A stretch of 36,046 bases of DNA. Origin: Rubrobacter sp. GTDB taxonomy: Bacteria > Chloroflexota > Chloroflexia > Thermobaculales > Thermobaculaceae. Each line of letters starts with the position of its first letter. Position 1 is the stretch's first letter. The stretch spans positions 1-36,046 of the forward strand of contig JADDPT010000096.1 of the NCBI GenBank assembly GCA_016781735.1. The letters run 5' to 3'. The notes under the pieces are model-generated. The model searched no databases and had not been told where the DNA came from. It saw only the letters and a list, made by a program, of their open reading frames with translations. Shown in pieces: positions 29,047 through 36,046 of this stretch. A program made the translations under genes and the position numbers.

Positions 29047-30738
29047 ATGCCGCAGGTCCGGTTCGACACATACTACCGATACGACGCGCTCACCGAGATA
29101 CTGCACGGGTACGCAGCCGAACGTCCCGACCTAGTGCAAGTAGAGAGCATCGGCCAAAGCCACGAGGGACGCGACATCTGGCTCGTGACCGTAACCAACT
29201 CTGATACGGGGACGCACAATGAGAAGCCGGCGCTGTGGGTGGACGGCAACATCCACGCAAGCGAGGTGTCGCCGTCGAGCGCGTGCCTGTACCTGCTCAA
29301 CAGGCTTGTGACGGAGTACGGCTCGAACCCTGACATCACCCGATGTCTTGACACACGGGCATTCTACATCTGCCCGCGCATCAACCCCGACGGGGCGGAG
29401 TTGGCGCTCGCTGACGTGCCGAGGATCATCCGGTCGAGCACGCGCCCGTACCCGTACGACGAGGAGCCTTCGGGAAACCTTGTGGAGCAGGACGTGGACG
29501 TCGACGGCCGAATCCTGATGATGAGGGTGCCGGACCCAAACGGCACTTGGAAGATCAACCCCGAGGAGCCGCGCCTGCTGACGCGCCGGGATCCCACCGA
29601 AGCAGGCGGGCAGTATTACAGGGTGCTGCCGGAGGGTCTCCTTGAGGATTACGACGGCGCACTGATAAAGATCCGGCCCCGCAAGGAAGGCCTGGACCTG
29701 AACCGCAACTTCCCCGCGATGTGGCGGCAGGAGAGCGAGCAGCGCGGCGCTGGGCCGTACCCCACGTCGGAGCCCGAGGTGCGTGCGATAGTACACTTTA
29801 TCGCAAACCACCCGAACATCACCGGCGAGATCACCTTCCACACCTTCTCGGGCGTGCTCCTGCGGCCATACGCGGACAAGAGCGACGAGGAGTTCCCCGC
29901 CGAGGACCTGTGGACGTACGAGAAGATTGGCGCCAAGGGCACGGAGATCACGGGCTACCCGGCGATCTCCGTGTACCACGACTTCCGCTACCACCCGAAG
30001 GAGGTGATAACGGGCGCCTTCGACGAGTGGATGTACGAGCACATGGGCGTGTTCGGGTGGACCGTGGAGATATGGAGTCCGCAGAAGCAGGCGGGAATCA
30101 AAGAGTATAAATACATTGACTGGTTCCGCGAGCACCCGGTCGAGGACGACCTGAAGCTGCTCGCATGGAGCGACAGCACGCTCAACGGTAGGGGATACGT
30201 AGACTGGTATCGCTTCGAGCATCCGCAGCTAGGTGCCGTCGAGTTGGGTGGCTGGAACCGATTGTACTCGCTCACGAACCCACCGCCCGACAAGCTGGAG
30301 AAAGAGGTCGCGCTCTTCCCCGACTGGGTCGTGTGGCACCTGCTCATCTCGCCGAAGCTGGAGGTGCTGGAGGCGAGCAGCAGGCAGCTCGGTGAGGACA
30401 CATACAGGGTGCGCCTAGTCGTGCACAACACCGGCTGGCTCCCCAGCTACGTCACGAAGAAGGCGGCTGAGAAGAAGACGACGCGCGGAGTCGTCTGCAA
30501 GATCGAGCTGCCGGACGGCGCGACGCTGGAGACAGGAGAGGCCCGCATAGAGCTAGGTCAGCTTGAGGGACGCGCGTACAAGCCGTCCGCGCCTAGCATC
30601 TGGAGCGCCGACCCCACGGAGGACCGCCTGAAGGCGGAGTGGGTGGTCCGCTCGCCAGGCGGAGGTAGGGTGATGCTCTGCGCCAGGCACGAGCGCGCCG
30701 GGACCGTGCGTGCGGAGGTGGAACTTTCTCCGCAGTGA
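29047..30738 (+). CDS. M14 family zinc carboxypeptidase
   Basis: WVDGNIHASE (Zn ligands), RINPDGAELAL, LDLNRNFPAMWR, EITFHTFSGVLLRP, GWTVEIW (catalytic Glu). ATG at 29047; upstream part of the 28567 ORF is antisense to the aldo/keto reductase. Confidence 0.88.
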   Translation: MPQVRFDTYYRYDALTEILHGYAAERPDLVQVESIGQSHEGRDIWLVTVTNSDTGTHNEKPALWVDGNIHASEVSPSSACLYLLNRLVTEYGSNPDITRCLDTRAFYICPRINPDGAELALADVPRIIRSSTRPYPYDEEPSGNLVEQDVDVDGRILMMRVPDPNGTWKINPEEPRLLTRRDPTEAGGQYYRVLPEGLLEDYDGALIKIRPRKEGLDLNRNFPAMWRQESEQRGAGPYPTSEPEVRAIVHFIANHPNITGEITFHTFSGVLLRPYADKSDEEFPAEDLWTYEKIGAKGTEITGYPAISVYHDFRYHPKEVITGAFDEWMYEHMGVFGWTVEIWSPQKQAGIKEYKYIDWFREHPVEDDLKLLAWSDSTLNGRGYVDWYRFEHPQLGAVELGGWNRLYSLTNPPPDKLEKEVALFPDWVVWHLLISPKLEVLEASSRQLGEDTYRVRLVVHNTGWLPSYVTKKAAEKKTTRGVVCKIELPDGATLETGEARIELGQLEGRAYKPSAPSIWSADPTEDRLKAEWVVRSPGGGRVMLCARHERAGTVRAEVELSPQ

Positions 30739-30837
30739 CATCCATCAAGGCAGGTCACCGCAGGGGCACGCCGAGAAATGACACGCCAGCACAGCGGGAC
30801 ACCTTACGCCGTGCTGGACCAGGATAACCCTGTCTGG

Positions 30838-31626
30838 CTACAGGTCGGCGAGGGCGCGGGCGGGCTCGCGGAGCCTGCCCAGGAAGATAGGAGTGTCCTG
30901 CTTGGTGTACCGCCGCACCTCAGTTGCCCGCAGCGAGAGCATCATCGCGTTCAGCTCCGAAGGATCGTCCGATTCGTTAGCGAGGATGAACTCATAGTCG
31001 CCGAGGCCGAACGCGTCAACCGTGTTCGAGAGCACACCGCCGCCCTCCGCTGTCGAGGGCTCGGCCGCAGGCTTGACTGCGGTGACTACGCCGCCCACGC
31101 CTTCTTCCGGCGCGGCGACAGGCACGAGTCTCTCCCGCGGAACCGCGTAGCGCCTGCCGACGCGGCCGTGCTCCGCCATCAACCTGCCTCGCTCCTCGCG
31201 AGAGAGCAGATACCAGTCCGTGGTCTTGATAAACGGGTACACGCTCGCGAACTGCTTCGGGGGCGCGCCGGCCGCAAACGCGGGCTGGTGATCGGGGTCG
31301 TAGCGCGGCTTAGTGGTGACGCCGATGTAGGTGTACGCCTGATGCAGGTATCGGCCCAGCCCGCTGTGGCGCAGACCGACCGCCAGCCGCTGAATAGCGT
31401 CAAGGTCGGGACCGAGCACCCACAGCATCAGGTCCGCCTCCTCTCGCAGGCCGACGAGCGAGTACGTCCCGCGCAGGGTGACGCTCTCGTCCCGCGCCTC
31501 CAAGGCGTTGAGAAACGCCTGCTTGCCCTGCTCCTGCTGCTCGATCGGCAGGCGGGCGTACTCCGGGTCGAGTCTGTAGAGCCAGAAGGCCGCGTATATC
31601 GCGCCGCTGTTCATAGCTGCCGTCAC
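30838..31626 (-). CDS. hemQ: Coproheme decarboxylase / chlorite dismutase-family heme protein
   Basis: YPFIKTTDWYLLSREERGRLMAEHGRVGR, NTVDAFGLGDYEFILANESDDPSELNAMMLSLRATEVRRY. Confidence 0.88.
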   Translation of the reverse strand: MTAAMNSGAIYAAFWLYRLDPEYARLPIEQQEQGKQAFLNALEARDESVTLRGTYSLVGLREEADLMLWVLGPDLDAIQRLAVGLRHSGLGRYLHQAYTYIGVTTKPRYDPDHQPAFAAGAPPKQFASVYPFIKTTDWYLLSREERGRLMAEHGRVGRRYAVPRERLVPVAAPEEGVGGVVTAVKPAAEPSTAEGGGVLSNTVDAFGLGDYEFILANESDDPSELNAMMLSLRATEVRRYTKQDTPIFLGRLREPARALADL

Positions 31627-31776
31627 CTCTGTTCGCTCCTAACTACCACGGGCCCGGCACCGTACGGATAACAGTTGCCCGCGGGCCGCGCCATTAATCA
31701 GTCCATCAGGATTGTAGCACCGCCGGTCCGGGTGAACCAGCCGGAGGGTTGGGCTGGTGGCCCACAGAAAACAGGC

Positions 31777-32745
31777 TCACCGCAGTGAGGTCGGGGACTC
31801 GCGGAACCTGCGGCGAAGCTTCTCGAGGGCTTCCTTCTCCATCTGGCGGACGCGCTCTCGAGACACCCCAAGCTCCACTCCAACCTCGTCGAGCGTCTGG
31901 GAATCATCGTCGAGACCATAGCGTAGGGAGACGACGCGTCGCTCACGCTCAGTCAGCTCGCCAAGCGCCACTCGCAGCTCCGTGCACAGCATCTCCCTGG
32001 AGACCTGCTCCTCGGGCCGCTCGGTCTCAGTGTCCTCGAGCACGTCGGAGACCGCGACCAGACCGCCCTCGCCGTACGGCTGCTCGAGCGAGACTGTCTG
32101 CTGCGATGCCTTGATGATCTCGCGCAGGCGGTCCTTCTTGATACCCACCTCTTGCGCAAGCTCCTCGTTGGAGGGCTCTCTACCAAGCTGCTGGGAGAGC
32201 TTGTCACCTGCATGGGAGATGCGCGTCATCGTCTCCGACACCTGTACCGGCAGGCGCACGACCCGACCGTGGTTGAGCAGTGCGCGCGTTACCGCCTGGC
32301 GGATCCACCAGATCGCGTACGTGCTGAAGCGGAAGCCGCGGGAGGGATCGAACTTATCCGCTGCCCTCATCAGCCCTATGTTGCCCTCCTCAATCAGGTC
32401 CCCTAAAGGCAACTCCCTGCCGGCGTAGCGGCGCGCGACAGAGACCACCAGCCGCAGGTTCGCCTCGATGAGCCTGCGCCGGGCATCCGCGCCCTGCGCT
32501 GCTTCCTCGAGAAGACTGTCCCGACGCGCAGGTTCGGAGCAACTTTCCAGCTTGCCGATCGCCTTGCGGCCACGCTGGATGCAGTCAGCAAGCTCGCGCT
32601 CTTCGGCGGGCGTGAGGAGCGGCACTGCGCCGATATCCCTGAGATAAATCGCAAGGGGATTACCCGACGCGTCGGTTTCGGTCGGGGTAATTCGCTCCGG
32701 TGATTCGGAGAGGGTAAGGCTTTCTTCCGTCCGCAGTGCGTTCAT
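31777..32745 (-). CDS. RNA polymerase sigma-70 factor, RpoD/SigA-type (group 1/2)
   Basis: NPLAIYLRDIGAVPLLTPAEERELA (1.2), NLRLVVSVARRYAGRELPLGDLIEEGNIGLMRAADKFDPSRGFRFSTYAIWWIRQAVTRAL (2), RVRQMEKEALEKLRR (4). Confidence 0.93.
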   Translation of the reverse strand: MNALRTEESLTLSESPERITPTETDASGNPLAIYLRDIGAVPLLTPAEERELADCIQRGRKAIGKLESCSEPARRDSLLEEAAQGADARRRLIEANLRLVVSVARRYAGRELPLGDLIEEGNIGLMRAADKFDPSRGFRFSTYAIWWIRQAVTRALLNHGRVVRLPVQVSETMTRISHAGDKLSQQLGREPSNEELAQEVGIKKDRLREIIKASQQTVSLEQPYGEGGLVAVSDVLEDTETERPEEQVSREMLCTELRVALGELTERERRVVSLRYGLDDDSQTLDEVGVELGVSRERVRQMEKEALEKLRRRFRESPTSLR

Positions 32746-32975
32746 ATACTGCAACCCTGGGCCGGCCAGCAATAAGTCGACGGAAACGCTCCGTCCGGTG
32801 GGGTCGATCACCCGGCGACGGTGTCGCGGGTAAACCCCGGTGCCCGGCTCTACACTTCAAGTGTATGTGGGCAACTTCTGGCTACCGTTCACCGATCATC
32901 AAGTTTTCATCAAGAAGTAGCCTGTGCGAGACGACAAACACGAACGACTCTGCAGCGGCAGGAGGGTGAGAGGAG

Positions 32976-34127
32976 TTAGCGGGACGAGGCGCCAACGGTC
33001 GAGGAGACGGCTACGGGCAGGGTGAAGGCGAAGGTTGAACCCTTGCCCGGCCCTTCACTCTCGGCCCAGATCCGGCCGCCCATCGCCTCGACAAGCGCAC
33101 GAGCTATGGAGAGGCCAACGCCCGAGCCGCCGCCCTCGCGGGAGCGCGATTTCTCGACTCTGTAGAACCGCTCGAAGACGTGCGGCAGGTGCTCGCCGGC
33201 GATACCCTCTCCCGTATCCGTCACGGTGAACAGCACCTGCTCCCCTTGCGGTCGTCCTTGCAGCACCACGCGGCCTCCCGGCGGAGTGTAACGCAGTGCG
33301 TTGTTGAGCAGGTTCGTCAGCACCTGTACCACCCGATCACCGTCGGCCATTACATCAGGGAGGCCACCTGTCTCCTCCCACTCCAGCGCAACACCCTTCT
33401 CGGCAAAGCGAGGCCAGCAGCGCTCCGTCGTGCAGCGTAGTATCTCCGACGGGGAGACGGCGCCGGAGTTGAGCGATAGGCTGCCGGCCTCGGCACGGGA
33501 GAGCTGCTGCAGGTCGTCAACGAGGCGTCGCATCCGCTCCGCCTCCCCGTGCAGCAGCGTCCAGGTATCGCGGGAGGGTGTCACCACCCCGTCGAGGAGA
33601 CCCTCTATGTACCCCTCCAGAGTCGTGAGGGGGGTGCGGAGCTCGTGCGACACGTCCATCATCAACTCCCTGCGCCGACGCTCGACCCCTTCCAGCGAGG
33701 TCGCCATCACGTTGAAGCTCTCCGAGAGGGCGCCGAGCTCGTCCGGCTCCTGGACCGGTACCCGTTCGCTGTATCGGCCTGAGGAGATGCGCCGGGTGGC
33801 GGCGAGCATGTGGAGCACGGGCCGGGTGATCCTACCCGACACAAAGAGGCTTACACCGGTTGCGGCGAGCATTCCCCCCACGCCGGCGACGAGCAACGAG
33901 AGCAGGAGCGCCCGCTCAAACGCGCTCGACACGGAGGCGCGCACCTCCTCCGCGGTCAGCGATCGTCCGAGCCCGGGCACGTCCTCAACCAGCCGTCCAA
34001 AGAGGTAGGGCGTCAGGAAGGACAGTCCGACGAGTAGGGTCAGCGTGCCGAAGAGGGCGACCAGGAAGTGCGAGAAGAAGAGCTTGGCCTTCAGGTTCTT
34101 CGGCAGGAGGCGCAGGAGAAGCGTCAT
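32976..34127 (-). CDS. Two-component sensor histidine kinase
   Basis: Two TM segments, HAMP, MMDVSHELRTPLTTLEGYIEGLLDG (H box), NLLNNALRYTPPGG (N box), GSGVGLSIARALVEAMGG (G2 box). ATG at 34127 overlaps the regulator stop. Confidence 0.93.
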   Translation of the reverse strand: MTLLLRLLPKNLKAKLFFSHFLVALFGTLTLLVGLSFLTPYLFGRLVEDVPGLGRSLTAEEVRASVSSAFERALLLSLLVAGVGGMLAATGVSLFVSGRITRPVLHMLAATRRISSGRYSERVPVQEPDELGALSESFNVMATSLEGVERRRRELMMDVSHELRTPLTTLEGYIEGLLDGVVTPSRDTWTLLHGEAERMRRLVDDLQQLSRAEAGSLSLNSGAVSPSEILRCTTERCWPRFAEKGVALEWEETGGLPDVMADGDRVVQVLTNLLNNALRYTPPGGRVVLQGRPQGEQVLFTVTDTGEGIAGEHLPHVFERFYRVEKSRSREGGGSGVGLSIARALVEAMGGRIWAESEGPGKGSTFAFTLPVAVSSTVGASSR

Positions 34128-34819
34128 TCTCTCGCGAACCTGTAGCCCACGCCCCGGACAGTCTGCACGTAGCGCGGCTGCACCGGATCCTCCTCCAGCT
34201 TCTTGCGGAGGTTTGCCACGTGGACGTCCACGGCATGGTCGCTGCCGAGATACCTGTCGTTCCACACCCGCTCCAGGAGCTGCGCGCGGTTGAAGACGAC
34301 GCCAGGACGGGAGGCGAGGGCGAGGAGCAGGTCGAACTCCAAGGCCGTTAGCGAGACCTCCCTGCCGTCCATGCGCACCTCGCGCCGGGCCGAGTCTATG
34401 TTCAGTCCACCGAAGACGAGCGGAGGCTGCTCCTCGGCCCCGTCGTGGACGCCGCCCCGTGGTCGCCGCAGCATTGCGCGTATGCGGGCCACAAGCTCGC
34501 CTGGGCTGAAGGGCTTTGTGAGGTAGTCGTCGGCTCCTGCAGAGAGGCCGACTATCTTGTCCACCTCCTCGGCTCGGGCGGTGAGCATGATGACGTACGC
34601 TTCGGAGAAACGTCTTAGCTCGCGCAGCACCTCGGCGCCGTCTAGGCCGGGCAACATCCAATCGAGCACGACGACGTCAGGGTCGAGGCTGCGGGCGCGC
34701 TCCAGGGCACTTGGGCCGTCGAAGGCCTCGTGCACCTCAAAGCCTTCCCGCTCGAGGTAGCCACGTAGCAGATTGACCAGGTTCCTCTCATCATCAACGA
34801 CCAACGCGCGCACGTCCAT
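34124..34819 (-). CDS. Response regulator, OmpR/PhoB family
   Basis: ALVVDDERNLVNLL, VVLDWMLPGLDG, GADDYLTKPFSPGELVARIRAMLRR, winged helix LLERVWNDRYLGSDHAVDVHVANLRKKLE. Confidence 0.95.
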   Translation of the reverse strand: MDVRALVVDDERNLVNLLRGYLEREGFEVHEAFDGPSALERARSLDPDVVVLDWMLPGLDGAEVLRELRRFSEAYVIMLTARAEEVDKIVGLSAGADDYLTKPFSPGELVARIRAMLRRPRGGVHDGAEEQPPLVFGGLNIDSARREVRMDGREVSLTALEFDLLLALASRPGVVFNRAQLLERVWNDRYLGSDHAVDVHVANLRKKLEEDPVQPRYVQTVRGVGYRFARE

Positions 34820-34895
34820 ACCACCATTATATATGCGAGGTTGCCGACGCACCGTTGTGGCGTTCTAGACAGTGCGAGCCAGGTTCGTCAGGTGT

Positions 34896-35165
34896 TTACT
34901 TGCCATATCTCTGAGCGGCGCGCGCCTTTGCTTTAACTGCTACTTCCTCCCGATTCTTCGGCGGCGCAGTAGACTCGAGCGAGGAGAGGAACCGGCCTGA
35001 GATGGAGGCGATCTCGTTGACTGCTGAGTAGAATGCAGCCTCGTTCGCCTTGGAAGGCGTATTGAAGCCGCTGATCTTCCTCACGAACTGCAGCGACGCG
35101 GCGAGAATCTCTTCCTCGGTGGCGGGAGGGTCGAAATTAAACAAAGTCCTGATGTTCCTACACAA
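34896..35165 (-). CDS. DUF2277 family protein
   Basis: MCRNIRTLFNFDPPATEEEILAASLQFVRKISGF; TTG start with GGAGGT upstream. Confidence 0.88.
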   Translation of the reverse strand: MCRNIRTLFNFDPPATEEEILAASLQFVRKISGFNTPSKANEAAFYSAVNEIASISGRFLSSLESTAPPKNREEVAVKAKARAAQRYGK

Positions 35166-35421
35166 ATGCTGTTACCTCCATGCGGATTGTTCCACCTTAC
35201 CGATCCTTCTCCGCTGGGTGTCCCCACGAAAAGGGACTGAGAGCATCCCCCTCTCGCAGCATCGACTCGGCCCTTGAGTGTTCTATGTACATTCAACCAC
35301 CACAATGGGCTGAATAGCATCACCACTCGGCCTGCCTCGAGTATGGGCGCGCCGAAAACCAGGAGTTTAGAATGCACATGGCTCCGTGTGTCGTCCCTGA
35401 GCTAAACTGATCCTGTTGGGG

Positions 35422-35809
35422 TCACCTGATGTACTCGTGACCGTAGGAGGGTGGGATAGCAACCTCCCATCCGAAAGCTGCAAGTGTCTCTTTCGCCAGA
35501 CGGCGTACTTCCTTCTACTCGCTGCGAGTGCGAAGCGCCTCCTCAGTCCACAAAGGCTCGTGCTCTGGTCTGCTCATTTGCTCAAGCCGGGTCGAGAGTA
35601 GCCAGGAGCGTCTTCTGTTGGTCGGTAAGGCAGACTCGGGAATTGTCCACTACGCACAGGCGCCAGTTATCAAAATCGAGCGCAAGTTCATCGACCTTGC
35701 AGACGAAGTCGGGGAACAGGCCAAGTTGCACATCGGCAGGCACCGCTAAAGCCTGCAAGGAATGTTGCAGACGCGTCATCATTCCGACAATCATTGCATC
35801 CTCACTCAT
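35422..35809 (-). pseudogene. Degraded ORF: frameshift plus in-frame amber stop
   Basis: MSEDAMIVGMMTRLQHSLQALAVPADVQLGLFPDFVCKVDELALDFDNW... (35582-35809) shifts by +1 into ...TRLEQMSRPEHEPLWTEEALRTRSE*KEVRRLAKETLAAFGWEVAIPPSYGHEYIR* (to 35422). Confidence 0.65.
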
Positions 35810-36046
35810 CCGACATACCCCCGCTAAGACAGGTTGCAAGGTGGAGTCCAGGAAACCAACTGGACATACAGTAAGCCGCGCACCACGCTGGCGACCTTCC
35901 GTATCACGGTCTAGCTTGGTCAAGGCCATGGCGACCCATATCAACAAAGCTGGGACTTCACGACACGATGACGAACGCTAAGCGGGATGGTACAAGTCTT
36001 GGACCGGGGAGGGCAGGAGGTGTGCCAGTAAGAGTTCAGGGTTGAG

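Noticed and set aside
29131-30222. 363-aa minus-strand ORF
   Set aside because: Antisense to the M14 carboxypeptidase; composition consistent with a shadow ORF.
30784-30816. CCAGCAC...GTGCTGG inverted repeat between M14 peptidase and hemQ
   Set aside because: Short arms, long loop and no T-tract; may aid convergent termination but too weak to call.
34128-34661. N-terminal extension of the histidine kinase ORF
   Set aside because: Antiparallel-frame overlap with the response regulator; the kinase starts naturally at ATG 34127.
35160-35280. Possible T-box-like motif (AAGGTGGAACAATCCGC on minus strand) upstream of DUF2277
   Set aside because: Core does not match the T-box GGGTGGNACCGCG antiterminator and the downstream gene is not aminoacylation or amino-acid related.

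Overview
GC-rich bacterial chromosomal window. Gene style loosely suggests Chloroflexota/Thermomicrobia-like, but this is an unverified inference. It is densely coding: plus strand to ~10.2 kb, then mostly minus strand. Main blocks: (1) a SAM-I riboswitch (5' end cut off by the window) plus intrinsic terminator upstream of metX-metY-lysC-hom-asd-pspC; (2) a CPA1-type cation/proton antiporter and a SigZ-like sigma factor next to an ArsM arsenite methyltransferase; (3) alpha/beta hydrolase, nitroreductase and TypA/BipA; (4) a stress/envelope cluster of a DUF3618-type protein, a holin-like (PF07332-type) membrane protein and two proteins with LEA-like 11-residue repeats; (5) a metallophosphoesterase and a YihY/BrkB protein; (6) a zur-znuACB zinc uptake operon with an inverted-repeat operator; (7) SDR, RecQ, a P-loop kinase, an M24 peptidase, an aldo/keto reductase and an M14 carboxypeptidase; (8) HemQ, a primary-type sigma factor, an OmpR/histidine kinase pair, DUF2277 and a degraded pseudogene. 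I saw no CRISPR array, rRNA, convincing tRNA, transposase or prophage. Items most worth a second look: the 11-mer repeat operon, the sigZ-arsM pair with cysteine-rich tails, the membrane insert within the metallophosphoesterase, insertions in HemQ and the M14 peptidase, two related intergenic palindromes, and a pseudogene with a frameshift and an in-frame amber codon.
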